The notes beneath the pieces are model-generated. The model was not told where the DNA came from and did not search any database. It saw only the letters and a program-made list of their open reading frames with translations. From positions 40,196-104,195 of the forward strand of contig NZ_WELI01000017.1 in assembly GCF_009184635.1 (NCBI RefSeq): a DNA stretch of 64,000 nucleotides, written 5' to 3'. Position numbers and translations under genes: made by a program. Shown piece by piece: positions 8,189-16,487 of this stretch. The DNA is from Rudanella paleaurantiibacter. Lineage in GTDB: Bacteria > Bacteroidota > Bacteroidia > Cytophagales > Spirosomataceae. How positions within the stretch are numbered: the first letter of the stretch is position 1; every line of letters begins with the position of its first letter.

Positions 8189-8992
8189 TTACAACCCCTG
8201 CCCTTGGGCAATCAGTTCCGAAATATCGTACACTTTGACCCGCTCCTCCTGATTCTGGTTTTTCACTCCGTCCGACATCATGGTCATACAGAATGGGCAG
8301 GCTACGGCAATGGTATCAGCACCGGTACCCAAAGCTTCCTGTACGCGCTCTACGTTGACATCTTTATTGCCCGGCTCCGGCTCCTTGAAATACTGAGCCC
8401 CGCCCGCTCCACAGCAAAGGCCATTGGCTTTGGAGCGCTTCATTTCTACGAGGTCGGCATCCAGAGCCGCCAGTACTTCTCGGGGGGCCTCATACACTTT
8501 GTTGGCACGGCCAAGGTAGCATGAGTCATGGAACGTAATCCGACGCCCTTTGAACGACTCTCCACCGGCTACTTTTACCCGCCCCTCGTTGATAAGCTGC
8601 TGCAAATACGTCGAGTGGTGAATCACTTCGTACTGCCCGCCTAATTCGGGGTATTCGTTTTTGATGGTGTTGAAACAGTGCGGACAGGCCGTCACGATTT
8701 TCTTCACGTTGTAGCCATTGAGCACCTGAATATTCGAAACGGCCTGCATCTGAAACAGAAACTCGTTACCGGCCCGGCGCGCCGGGTCGCCGGTGCAGGC
8801 CTCTTCGGGCCCGAGCACGGCAAACTTGATACCCACGTGGTTCAGAATCCGAACAAAGGCAATAGTTACCCGCTTGTACCGGTCATCGAACGAGCCGGCA
8901 CAACCGACCCAGAATAAAATTTCAGGTTCTTCGCCAGCGGCCATCATCTCGGCCATGGTCGGAACGGCGTATTGCATAGTATCTTGAGTCAT
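8189..8992 (-). CDS. (Fe-S)-binding protein, heterodisulfide reductase HdrB/LutA-like (CCG domains)
   Basis: A 267-residue protein with two cysteine-rich CCG-type halves. The N-terminal half has FWVGCAGSFDDR and TACPHCFNTIKNEYP. The C-terminal half has HDSCYLGR, GLCCGAGG and ACPFCMTMM. In HdrB, GlpC and LutA such domains bind a non-cubane 4Fe-4S cluster and pass electrons to quinones or disulfides. The gene directly upstream in transcription (9091-10461) supplies a ferredoxin-type dicluster and membrane helices, so the two products probably form one membrane-bound electron-transfer complex resembling split HdrDE (inference). The substrate is unknown. Confidence 0.85.
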   Translation of the reverse strand: MTQDTMQYAVPTMAEMMAAGEEPEILFWVGCAGSFDDRYKRVTIAFVRILNHVGIKFAVLGPEEACTGDPARRAGNEFLFQMQAVSNIQVLNGYNVKKIVTACPHCFNTIKNEYPELGGQYEVIHHSTYLQQLINEGRVKVAGGESFKGRRITFHDSCYLGRANKVYEAPREVLAALDADLVEMKRSKANGLCCGAGGAQYFKEPEPGNKDVNVERVQEALGTGADTIAVACPFCMTMMSDGVKNQNQEERVKVYDISELIAQGQGL

Positions 8993-9014
8993 GGTCTGTA
9001 GTTCTAGGTTTTTA

Positions 9015-9084
9015 GTTTATCGTTTTTAGTTTGGGAAAAACTGACCACAAGGGACTTACCACACAGAAACTAAAAACGATAAAC
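9015..9084. repeat. Intergenic inverted repeat, TTTTTAGTTTATCG words
   Basis: An 18-bp perfect inverted repeat (9015-9032 with 9067-9084) fills the spacer between the two iron-sulfur protein genes. The arms contain short internal repeats of TTTTTAGTTT. It may fold in the mRNA between cistrons. Confidence 0.8.
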
Positions 9085-9090
9085 CACAAA

Positions 9091-10461
9091 CTATTTTTGG
9101 TTAACCTGATCGGCCCAGTTAAATCGGTCACTTGGTGAGAATTTCCAGGGGGCCATATTGTTTTCGATATTACTGAACATGGCATTCCACGAACCGGGTG
9201 CCTGCGACTCTTCCATCACCTTATACCGGCGCAGTTGCAGGATAATATCGAGCGGGTTGATATTGATCGGGCAGGCATTCACACAGGCCTGACAGGTAGT
9301 ACAGGCGTTGATTTCTTCAACGGTGATGTAATCGCCCAGCAACGACTTGTCGTCTTTAAACTCGGGGCCATTTTGCACCCATCCGCGCTGAATATCTTCG
9401 AGCCGGTCGCGGGTGTCCATCATGATTTTCCGGGGCGACAGTTTCTTGCCCGTAATGTTGGCCGGACAAGCCGCCGTACACCGTCCGCATTCGGTGCAGC
9501 TGTAGGCGTTCATGAGGTTAATCCAGCGGAGGTCTTCCACATCTTTAGCCCCAAACCGCCCGATGGTAGGCGGCTGTTCGCCGTTTTCGTTGCCGCCGGA
9601 CGGGTCGGCCTGCTCAGGCGAGATTCCCAGCATCAGTTGCACCTCTTTGGTCACCTCAGGCATATTGGTCATTTCCCCTTTGGGCTTCAGATCAGAGAAA
9701 TACACGTTGGGGAAACCCAAAGCAATGTGCAGGTGCTTCGAGTACGTCACGTACACGGCAAAGCCCATGATTCCCAGAATATGCAGCCACCAGGCGGCCC
9801 GTTCGTAGGCCACAAGCGCTCCGTCACCAAAGCCTGTAAAGAGCGGTTTCAGGTACTGACTGATCAAGAAATCAGGAACAACGCCCTGCAACTCACCATA
9901 ATGCCCAATACCCCGGTCGCGCAGCACGCTGTCCGATGCGTTCCAGGTCAGGAACAGCAGCATCAGCACGATCTCGGCCACCAGAATATAGGTCGCATCT
10001 TTAACCGGCCACTCTTTCAGTTCCCGATGGCGTTCGGGTTGCAAACGTTGTACTTTAGATACCCACCGACGCGTCAGGAATACCACGCACACAGCCAGTA
10101 CCCCGAAGGCCAGCACCTCAAATACATTGATCAAAAACGGATAAATGGGCGTAATAAACGGTGCGAAGACCCGGTGCGCTCCGATAAGCCCATCAACGAT
10201 GATCTCCAGAATCTCGATGTTGATGATGATGAAGCCCGCGTAGATGACGAAGTGCATGATACCCACCAGCGGGTTGTCGAACATTTTTTTCTGCCCGAAT
10301 GCCACCTCTAACATGATTTTGAGCCGCTCACCAGCATTCGCCGAACGGTCTTCGGGTCGGCCCAGCTTAATAGCCCGCGCTATCAGTTTGACCCGTTTTG
10401 TGATAAACCAGGCCGTTATGCCCAGGGCTACCACAAAGAATACTTGCTCTAAATATGCCAT
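9091..10461 (-). CDS. Membrane (Fe-S)-binding protein, HdrDE/nitrate-reductase-gamma-like with 4Fe-4S dicluster
   Basis: A 456-residue protein. The N-terminal part (~residues 1-270) has five or six hydrophobic helices with histidines resembling the cytochrome-b-like NarI/HdrE module (VGIMHFVIYAGFIIINIEILE, WWLHILGIMGFAVYVTYSKHLHIAL). The C-terminal part holds two classical 4Fe-4S motifs, CTECGRCTAACP at ~residue 325 and CTTCQACVNACP at ~residue 385. Inference: it anchors the complex, takes or gives electrons at the quinone pool through haem, and relays them to the CCG protein encoded next. ATG at 10461. It is divergent from tRNA-Phe. Confidence 0.85.
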   Translation of the reverse strand: MAYLEQVFFVVALGITAWFITKRVKLIARAIKLGRPEDRSANAGERLKIMLEVAFGQKKMFDNPLVGIMHFVIYAGFIIINIEILEIIVDGLIGAHRVFAPFITPIYPFLINVFEVLAFGVLAVCVVFLTRRWVSKVQRLQPERHRELKEWPVKDATYILVAEIVLMLLFLTWNASDSVLRDRGIGHYGELQGVVPDFLISQYLKPLFTGFGDGALVAYERAAWWLHILGIMGFAVYVTYSKHLHIALGFPNVYFSDLKPKGEMTNMPEVTKEVQLMLGISPEQADPSGGNENGEQPPTIGRFGAKDVEDLRWINLMNAYSCTECGRCTAACPANITGKKLSPRKIMMDTRDRLEDIQRGWVQNGPEFKDDKSLLGDYITVEEINACTTCQACVNACPININPLDIILQLRRYKVMEESQAPGSWNAMFSNIENNMAPWKFSPSDRFNWADQVNQK

Positions 10462-10563
10462 ACGAAAAGTTGATCGCTACTGACTTCCAACCGATTGGCT
10501 CGTCAGTTTGTCTGATGGTGAAAAATATTTTCTAAAAATGTTGCTTTGTGGGCAATCTGCCCA

Positions 10564-10571
10564 TAGTTTTG
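10564..10571 (+). promoter_or_regulatory. Promoter of tRNA-Phe (-7 TAGTTTTG)
   Basis: TAnnTTTG match 23 bp upstream of the mature tRNA. A TTG that could be the -33 element lies 20 bp further upstream (10541-10543). Confidence 0.6.
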
Positions 10572-10594
10572 CACCCACGTTTAACAGACGCCGA

Positions 10595-10667
10595 GGTGAT
10601 GTAGCTCAGTTGGTAGAGCAAAGGACTGAAAATCCTTGTGTCGGCGGTTCGATTCCGTCCATCACCA
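10595..10667 (+). tRNA. tRNA-Phe (GAA)
   Basis: A 73-nt cloverleaf. Acceptor arms GGTGATG and CATCACC pair fully; the D arm is GCTCAGTTGGTAGAGC, the anticodon loop CTGAAAA (anticodon GAA), and the T loop GGTTCGATTCC. The 3' CCA is not encoded. A terminator follows 13 bp downstream, so it is a single-tRNA transcript. Confidence 0.96.
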
Positions 10668-10680
10668 CCTCGCTTAGAAA

Positions 10681-10706
10681 GCCTTCTCGTTCGAGAAGGC
10701 TTTTTT
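10681..10706 (+). terminator. Terminator of tRNA-Phe
   Basis: Perfect 9-bp stem (10681-10689 with 10692-10700), tight loop, then six T. Confidence 0.9.
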
Positions 10707-10938
10707 CGTGTCTGTATGTCAGATAGTATGCGTGCATAACATTTTTTTGAATGGGCAAATATAAGCCATTTGACCCTTCTAGCAACACCTACAGGCCATA
10801 ATTGTTGTACTATCAATAGATATTTAAGTACAATACCCGCCTGAGTCGAGCAGTGGTTTGCTCCGTTTCTACCTACCCAATAACCAACTGACTATCAGTT
10901 CGTAGACAAGGCCGACGGCTGGAGTCCGGCTTAATGAT

Positions 10939-10946
10939 TACCTTTG
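10939..10946 (+). promoter_or_regulatory. -7 box TACCTTTG of the DEAD-box helicase gene, four bases before ATG
   Basis: TAnnTTTG match followed by TTTT and the ATG at 10951. This is the same four-base spacing as at udk, again predicting a leaderless mRNA. No clear -33 element. Confidence 0.5.
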
Positions 10947-10950
10947 TTTT

Positions 10951-12360
10951 ATGGAAATTACTTCGTTTGACGATTTCGCTCTGAATCGCCAGCTACTCAA
11001 CGCCATTGCCGATGCCGGCTACACCACCCCCACCCCGATTCAGCAGAAAACCATTCCGCTCATTCTGGGTAATCATGATGTACTGGGCATTGCACAGACC
11101 GGCACCGGCAAAACGGCGGCCTACGTGCTGCCGTTGCTGATGAAGGTGAAATACGCACAGGGCAAAAATCCGCGGGCGCTGATTCTGGCCCCTACGCGTG
11201 AGCTGGTCATGCAAATCGACGAAGCCATTGCCCAACTGGCCAAGTACACCGACCTGCGGCACGTAGCCCTGTACGGTGGCCTGGGCCCCAAAACTCAGAT
11301 TGCCGCCCTCGACGCGGGCATCGACATTATTGTGGCAACACCGGGCCGTTTCATGGACCTCTACCTCACTGAGTCGATTGTGACGAAGGAGCTTAAGACC
11401 ATGATTCTCGACGAGGCCGACAAGATGATGGATATGGGTTTCATGCCCCAGATCCGGAAAATTCTGGAGGTTATTCCCCGCAAGCGGCAAAACCTGCTGT
11501 TTTCGGCTACTTTCCCCGAAAAAGTCGAACGCCTATCGGCCGAATTTCTGGAAGCCCCGGTGCGGGTTGAGGTGACTCCACAGGCTACCGCAGCCGAAAT
11601 GGTAACGCAAACACTTTACGAAGTACCCAATTTCCGCACCAAAATCAGCCTGCTCGAAGAACTGGTAGAGCGCGAGGGTTTCGAGCGGGGCATTGTGTTT
11701 ACCCGCTCCAAAACGACCGCCGAAAACGTGTATAAGTTTTTGCAGCGTAAAGTTGTCGAAGAAGGGCAGGTACGGGTTATTCACGCCAATAAGGGCCAGA
11801 ATACCCGAATCAATTCGATGGAAGCGTTTAAAGAAGGCTCGGTCAAGATTTTGGTGGCAACCGACGTAGCAGCTCGCGGCATCGACGTGGCCGAGGTATC
11901 GCACGTAATCAATTTCGATGTGCCCCTTATTTACGAAGATTATGTGCACCGGATTGGGCGCACCGGTCGGGCCAACCGGTCGGGGCAAGCCATTACGTTT
12001 ATGACCCCACCGGAAGCGTATCATATCCAGAAGATCGAAAAAATTATTCGGATGCCCATCCCGCGCGAGACCCTGCCGACCAACGTCGAGGTAACCGAAA
12101 CGCCGTTTGATGAGCAGCAGGCCATGCTCCGCGAAATCGACGAGCAGCGAAAAAAAGAAGACCCTACCTTCAAAGGCGCTTTTCACGAGAAAAAGTCGCT
12201 CGGAACGGCCAAAGCCCGGGCCGTTAAAAGCGGGGCACAATCGGCCCGAGCCGCCAAATTAGGCGTAAAACCAGGTGGCGGAAAGCCCAAAACGGGTGGA
12301 CCAAAGCGGTCGGGCTCTTCAGCACGACCCGGCGGACCCAAACGAAAAGGACGGAGATAA
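10951..12360 (+). CDS. DEAD-box ATP-dependent RNA helicase (RhlE-like)
   Basis: A 469-residue helicase with all core motifs: Q motif TTPTPIQQKTIP, motif I AQTGTGKT, Ia PTRELVMQ, GG, TPGR, motif II DEAD in ILDEADKMMDMGF, motif III SAT, FTRSKTTAE, VATDVAARGIDV and HRIGRTGRA. After ~residue 385 comes a long basic Gly/Lys/Arg/Pro-rich tail, common in RhlE-type helicases and likely RNA-binding. Expected role is RNA remodelling in ribosome assembly or cold response; the exact subfamily is uncertain. It appears to be transcribed alone. Confidence 0.93.
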   Translation: MEITSFDDFALNRQLLNAIADAGYTTPTPIQQKTIPLILGNHDVLGIAQTGTGKTAAYVLPLLMKVKYAQGKNPRALILAPTRELVMQIDEAIAQLAKYTDLRHVALYGGLGPKTQIAALDAGIDIIVATPGRFMDLYLTESIVTKELKTMILDEADKMMDMGFMPQIRKILEVIPRKRQNLLFSATFPEKVERLSAEFLEAPVRVEVTPQATAAEMVTQTLYEVPNFRTKISLLEELVEREGFERGIVFTRSKTTAENVYKFLQRKVVEEGQVRVIHANKGQNTRINSMEAFKEGSVKILVATDVAARGIDVAEVSHVINFDVPLIYEDYVHRIGRTGRANRSGQAITFMTPPEAYHIQKIEKIIRMPIPRETLPTNVEVTETPFDEQQAMLREIDEQRKKEDPTFKGAFHEKKSLGTAKARAVKSGAQSARAAKLGVKPGGGKPKTGGPKRSGSSARPGGPKRKGRR

Positions 12361-12424
12361 TCTGCCGGGAAAACACTATATTTCCCTTCCTTTTCGTTCT
12401 ACGAAAGCATGTCTGTTATAGAGT

Positions 12425-13213
12425 ATGACAATGAGCATTCGGATTCCCCATAATTCGTTCCTGCTGATCGTTGCGTTCCTGCCGCTCTGGACGATGGCCC
12501 AACCGGGTCAGTTCATCAGTTCGGCCCGGAGTGTAAGCTCAACGAGCCGGGATAAAGCGGCATTGCCTGGCGATGCGAGCGGAGTTGGGACCGAGTCGGC
12601 TCAGGCGGCTCGGGTGATGCCGTTATTTGGTGAACGGGCTAAATCGGGCGAGCAGATTGAGTTTGAAATTAATTTTCTGAACGACTGCGACCAGAATTTT
12701 AGCAACCGGGGCGAAGCCAGTCAGTTTTTTGCCGCCCGCGGCTGGGACTACCTCGGCGAAAGTCAGCTCGATACCGCAGCCTACCGGTTCAATCTGGCCT
12801 GGCTGCTCAACGAGAAAAATGTGGATGCGTACTGGGGGCTGGGGGTTGTTTGCTACCAACAAAACAAACTCGATCAGGCCATTCGAATGCTCGGCAAAGG
12901 CTTAGCCATTGCCGATACCAACGCCGTACTGATGACCGACCTGGCCACGGTCGAGCTGATGCAGTTTCAGCAAAAGAAAGACCCGACGCACCTCGCCGAT
13001 GCCGAAACTCATTTGGCCAAAGCCCTCACGATCTTACCCGACAACGCTACGGCACACATAAAAATGGCCTTGTTGCAGTACACCAAGGCCGATTACGGCC
13101 GGGCGTGGGAACATATTCATCAGGCCCGGCAAATTGATTTTTCGAGCATCGACCTCACCCTCCTGAACGAGTTGATTGCCAAACAGCCCGATCCAAAAGG
13201 CGTATTTAAGTGA
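12425..13213 (+). CDS. Exported tetratricopeptide-repeat protein
   Basis: A 262-residue protein with a signal peptide (residues ~1-26, cleavage after MAQ). The start could also be the ATG at 12431. After a low-complexity segment there are about three to four TPR-like helical pairs: FFAARGWDYLGESQLDTAAYRFNLAWLLN, AYWGLGVVCYQQNKLDQAI, LATVELMQFQQKKDPTHLADAETHLAKAL and AHIKMALLQYTKADYGRAWEHI. Probably a periplasmic protein-protein interaction scaffold; no enzymatic domain. Function unknown. Confidence 0.75.
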   Translation: MTMSIRIPHNSFLLIVAFLPLWTMAQPGQFISSARSVSSTSRDKAALPGDASGVGTESAQAARVMPLFGERAKSGEQIEFEINFLNDCDQNFSNRGEASQFFAARGWDYLGESQLDTAAYRFNLAWLLNEKNVDAYWGLGVVCYQQNKLDQAIRMLGKGLAIADTNAVLMTDLATVELMQFQQKKDPTHLADAETHLAKALTILPDNATAHIKMALLQYTKADYGRAWEHIHQARQIDFSSIDLTLLNELIAKQPDPKGVFK

Positions 13214-13319
13214 TGTAAAAATCCCCAATGAATAATCGGCTTATCTACTGATTATCAGCTTTGCCGGCATACATTTCACACGGTTCAGTATTCGTTTAGT
13301 TCTGCTCCCCAACTCAGCC

Positions 13320-13622
13320 CTATACATCTTCGAGCAGCGTCCGGAAGGTAGCGTATTTGTTCGCAAATAGCTCATCGGCTTTCCGCTGGTGAGCATCAGC
13401 AAACGTGTGATGATACGCCAGAAAAGTCTCCATTGCCGTAAAATACACCTGCACTGAATACGTGGCCGCCCCATTGTCGAGCTCGGTCAAGAGCTTCAGA
13501 ATCCTCACATTATCGGTCAGGGTAGTAGCCTCAATCATAGGCAGGTACTCGGCCTTAGCCCAACGGAGCCAGTCGCGTTCGATGGTAGGGTCGAGGCTGT
13601 AGGTAATATTGAAAAGAATCAT
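13320..13622 (-). CDS. DUF4286 family protein
   Basis: A 100-residue protein beginning MILFNITYSLDPTIERDWLRW, with the family pattern of an N-terminal beta strand, W-x-x-W, then VRILKLLTELDNGAATYSVQVYF. It resembles the small ferredoxin-like DUF4286 proteins found mostly in Bacteroidota. No function is known. An overlapping 77-residue frame at 13241-13474 is a shadow. It is divergent from the membrane protein at 13710. Confidence 0.75.
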   Translation of the reverse strand: MILFNITYSLDPTIERDWLRWAKAEYLPMIEATTLTDNVRILKLLTELDNGAATYSVQVYFTAMETFLAYHHTFADAHQRKADELFANKYATFRTLLEDV

Positions 13623-13709
13623 GCGGGATGCGACTAAGTTGCGGACAAGTTGCCGTTTTGGTTGTTTATTTGCCGGGGAGATTCTCCCTTGTTGTAATCT
13701 GAAAAACGT

Positions 13710-14144
13710 ATGTACTCTGGATTAGTTCATGCCCACTCGGGCCTACGCTGGGTCGCCCTGATCCTGCTGGTGGCTGCTGTAGCCACCGCTTTTGGCCGCT
13801 GGCAAAGCCGCAACGCCTTCACCGAATCGAACCGGAAACTGTACCTGTTCACCTTGATTGCCGTTCATACGCAGCTGCTGATCGGCCTGGTTCTGTATTT
13901 TATCAGCCCCAAAGTTGACTTCGGCATGATGAGCGACAAGCTCTACCGCTTCTACACCGTAGAGCACCTGGTAGGTATGCTCATTGCTATTGCGCTGGTT
14001 ACGGTGGGCTACTCTCGCTCAAAGCGCCTGACCGATGCGGCCGATAAACACAAAGCGGTGGCCATTTTTATGGGTATTGGTCTGCTGATTATTCTGGCCT
14101 CTATTCCCTGGCCGTTCCGAATTCCGGGCGCAGGCTGGTTTTAA
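13710..14144 (+). CDS. Four-helix membrane protein, possibly cytochrome-b-like
   Basis: A 144-residue protein with four predicted helices (LRWVALILLVAAVATAFG; YLFTLIAVHTQLLIGLVLYFI; FYTVEHLVGMLIAIALVTVGY; AVAIFMGIGLLIILASIPWPF). Histidines lie in or near the first three helices (H8, H10 and those in AVHTQ and VEHLV), and similar Bacteroidota proteins are often named cytochrome b on that basis. Haem binding is not proven by sequence. It sits upstream of the glycosyltransferase on the same strand, separated by an inverted repeat. Confidence 0.6.
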   Translation: MYSGLVHAHSGLRWVALILLVAAVATAFGRWQSRNAFTESNRKLYLFTLIAVHTQLLIGLVLYFISPKVDFGMMSDKLYRFYTVEHLVGMLIAIALVTVGYSRSKRLTDAADKHKAVAIFMGIGLLIILASIPWPFRIPGAGWF

Positions 14145-14152
14145 GCAATGAA

Positions 14153-14271
14153 CAACCAACAGTGAACAACGAACAGTGAGCAACGAGCAATGAACAATTG
14201 ACAGGGAGACATTTGACTCCTATTCGTTGTTGGTTGCTCACTGTTGGTTGTTCGTTGTTCACTGTTGGTTG
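14153..14271. repeat. Intergenic inverted repeat of AACAACCAACAGTGA words
   Basis: A 23-bp perfect inverted repeat (14153-14175 with 14249-14271), extendable with a bulge through GTGAGCAAC. Both arms are built from CAAC, AACAGTGA and GAACAG words. It fills the 134-bp spacer and ends seven bases before the ATG at 14279, so in mRNA it would place a hairpin right at the start codon. Confidence 0.85.
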
Positions 14272-14278
14272 TAAACGT

Positions 14279-15022
14279 ATGGTTTCGATTATTATCCCTA
14301 CCCTCAACGAAGAGCAGGCCTTGCCCCGCACACTGCGAATGCTACGGGGATTATGGCCGGCACCGGTGGAAATAATTGTGGCCGACGGGGGCAGCACCGA
14401 CCAAACGGTGGCCATCGTGCAAAGCTGGCAAACCGAATTACCTCTTCTCCGACTGATTGAGTGCGCGCAACAAGGCCGCGCTTACCAGATGAATCAGGGA
14501 GCCCAGGCCGCACAGGGCTCCATCCTGTGTTTTCTGCACGCCGATACCCTTCTACCCGACGATGCGCTCGCTGTGATAGAGCGCACCTTACACAACTCAA
14601 GCGTGGCAGCCGGTGGGTTTATCTCGCTTATGCGGGGCGATACGCAAACCCGCTGGCTCACGTCCTTTCATAACTACATCAAGAGTTACTACGCTCCACT
14701 GCTATTCCGTCCATACCTTTTCGTTGCCAAAGGGGCCCGGTTGCTGTTCGGCGATCAGGTGATTTTTTGTCGGCGCGAGCAGTTTATGCGCTGTGGTGGC
14801 TACCGCGACGACCTGCCTATTATGGAAGAAGCCGACTTACTGCTTAGACTGGTGCAGTTTGGGCGCATCCGGCAGGTAAACCGGGTGGTCGAGTCGTCGG
14901 ACAGGCGGGTAGCTAAGTGGGGATTCTGGCGGGCCAACGCTATTTTTCTGACGATTGGCTTTTTGTGGGGCGTTGGCTTTTCGCCTGAACGGCTCAAACG
15001 ACTTTACGAGGATATTAGATAA
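14279..15022 (+). CDS. Family 2 glycosyltransferase, TIGR04283-like
   Basis: A 247-residue GT2 protein. VSIIIPTLNEEQALPRTL opens the GT-A fold, followed by IIVADGGSTDQTV and the DXD-like HADTLLPDDA. The motif pattern GRAYQMNQGAQAAQG and GDQVIFCRRE fits the TIGR04283 group, whose members are often annotated as arsenosugar-type glycosyltransferases. I start at ATG 14279, because the longer frame (from 14198) translates the intergenic inverted repeat. One hydrophobic C-terminal segment (ANAIFLTIGFLWGVGFS) may associate with the membrane. Substrate unknown; no arsenic genes nearby. Confidence 0.82.
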   Translation: MVSIIIPTLNEEQALPRTLRMLRGLWPAPVEIIVADGGSTDQTVAIVQSWQTELPLLRLIECAQQGRAYQMNQGAQAAQGSILCFLHADTLLPDDALAVIERTLHNSSVAAGGFISLMRGDTQTRWLTSFHNYIKSYYAPLLFRPYLFVAKGARLLFGDQVIFCRREQFMRCGGYRDDLPIMEEADLLLRLVQFGRIRQVNRVVESSDRRVAKWGFWRANAIFLTIGFLWGVGFSPERLKRLYEDIR

Positions 15023-15035
15023 GGGAAAAAAAGAA

Positions 15036-15068
15036 AAAAGGAGAAGGGAAGAACTCCTTTCTCCTTTT
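15036..15068. repeat. Purine-rich hairpin between convergent genes
   Basis: A 10-bp inverted repeat (15036-15045 with 15059-15068) inside a strongly strand-biased stretch, A/G-rich up to ~15053 and C/T-rich after. It lies between the convergent glycosyltransferase and M28 peptidase genes and could end transcription in either direction. Confidence 0.5.
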
Positions 15069-15084
15069 CCCTGCCCCTTTCCTT

Positions 15085-16452
15085 CTATCTCAAATTTGGT
15101 ACGGGCAACACAGGCAGGCTTTCGTTACCGTCTTCGCTAACGGCCTGCACTGCGAAGTAGTAATTATCTTTTGAGTAAGGCAGCGTCATGCCGAGTTTGT
15201 TGGTGAAGAATTTCTTCTGCCAGAACGGCCAATGGGTTTCGCGCATGAGCACATAGTAGCCGCGCACCTTACCGGTAGCCGGGGCTTTCCAGTACAGGGC
15301 CGTTGAGTTGGTCAGGTTTCGTACTTCGATGGTCACGTTTTGCGGCACGGCAGGCGCTTTGGCTAAATTGGCCAACGTAGCTAAGTTCACAGCCGTGTTT
15401 TTGCGGAGGTACTCAAAGTCCATGAACTTGGCGTAGTCGCCAAACTCTGTTTTGTTTTCGGTACGAAGGTCCTGATGCTGATGATCGTAGTTTTCGTTCA
15501 TTTCGGTCAGGCGCACGGCCGCAAAGCCACGTTGCACAAACGGCGTATGGTCACCCCCACGCAGGTAGCGGTCATTACGGTAAATCATGACTACTTCCAG
15601 ATTCTCGACATACCGCTCCCCCACCTCTTTCAGGTAGCGGGCCAACGTGCGGGCTTTCCCGTCGTTCTCGTTACCAAAGTTCCGAATCTGAGCAATGCGG
15701 CCGGTGGTGTCGCGCAGCATGTTGGCGGGTAAGCCCTCGCTGAACACGCGCAGCCGGGTGTTATCGATGATGTTGGTCTCGTTGGAGTGGTTGCTGCCCA
15801 TGATGTCGTTGTTGAGCACCGCTTCGAGGTTCCACTTTTCTTTCACAGCCCGGTTAGAAAGGTGTTCGGCCCCCAAAAGCCCCTGTTCTTCGCCCGTCAG
15901 GGTGGCAAAGACTATAGTGGCCGGGAAGTTCGACTTGCTCAGCACCCGGCAGAGTTCGATTACGGCCGCCGTACCCGAGCCATCGTCGTTCGCACCGGGC
16001 GCGGTGGCGTCGCGGTTCATCACGTTGGTCACACGGCTATCCATATGTCCCTGCACCAGAAACACCCGCGTATCGGTGGGGTCAGTGCCTTTCAGAATGG
16101 CCATAACGTTGGCCATTTCTACCGGCTTATCAATCCGGCGGCCGTCGGGCTGAAGCGTCCAGGTATCGAGGGAGGCCGTCATGCGCCCACCCGATTGCTG
16201 AGCGTACTGCCGAAACTTACCCAGAATCCACTGCCGGGCCGCGCCAATACCCCGCTTGGGGTCGGTGGTGGAGCTGAGTGTGTGGCGAGTCCCGAAACTT
16301 ACCAGCCCATCAATATGGGCCCGCAGGCTGTCGGCCGACACCTCGCTCAACAGTTGAACGATCTGCGGGTCGCGGTTAACGATTTCCTGAGCCGAGGCCG
16401 GGACTGCGAGGGCCCCCAAACCAAGCGTAAGCGATAGAAGTGTTTTTTTCAT
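15085..16452 (-). CDS. Secreted M28-family metallopeptidase (aminopeptidase)
   Basis: A 455-residue protein with a signal peptide (MKKTLLSLTLGLGALAVPASAQ). The M28 zinc-binding pattern is complete: His-Asp in QGHMDSRV, Asp in GANDDGSG, the catalytic Glu pair in TGEEQGLLGAEH, a further acidic ligand around NNDIMGSNHS, and His in GDHTPFVQRGF. The C-terminal ~90 residues look like a fibronectin-type domain (VPQNVTIEVRNLTNSTALYWKAP). There is no T9SS sorting signal. Predicted periplasmic or secreted di-zinc exopeptidase; the substrate is unknown. Confidence 0.88.
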   Translation of the reverse strand: MKKTLLSLTLGLGALAVPASAQEIVNRDPQIVQLLSEVSADSLRAHIDGLVSFGTRHTLSSTTDPKRGIGAARQWILGKFRQYAQQSGGRMTASLDTWTLQPDGRRIDKPVEMANVMAILKGTDPTDTRVFLVQGHMDSRVTNVMNRDATAPGANDDGSGTAAVIELCRVLSKSNFPATIVFATLTGEEQGLLGAEHLSNRAVKEKWNLEAVLNNDIMGSNHSNETNIIDNTRLRVFSEGLPANMLRDTTGRIAQIRNFGNENDGKARTLARYLKEVGERYVENLEVVMIYRNDRYLRGGDHTPFVQRGFAAVRLTEMNENYDHQHQDLRTENKTEFGDYAKFMDFEYLRKNTAVNLATLANLAKAPAVPQNVTIEVRNLTNSTALYWKAPATGKVRGYYVLMRETHWPFWQKKFFTNKLGMTLPYSKDNYYFAVQAVSEDGNESLPVLPVPNLR

Positions 16453-16487
16453 AGGTCAGACGATGAACGGCGAAAATACCAAAAAGA

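Noticed and set aside
10532..10816. Minus-strand frame of 94 codons covering tRNA-Phe (and the similar frame 27920-28240 over tRNA-Thr)
   Set aside because: Reverse-complement reading of tRNA genes and their terminators gives protein-like text often mis-annotated; not a gene.
14279..15022. Arsenosugar biosynthesis role for the TIGR04283-like glycosyltransferase
   Set aside because: No arsM, arsS or other arsenic genes nearby; the family name alone does not support the role.
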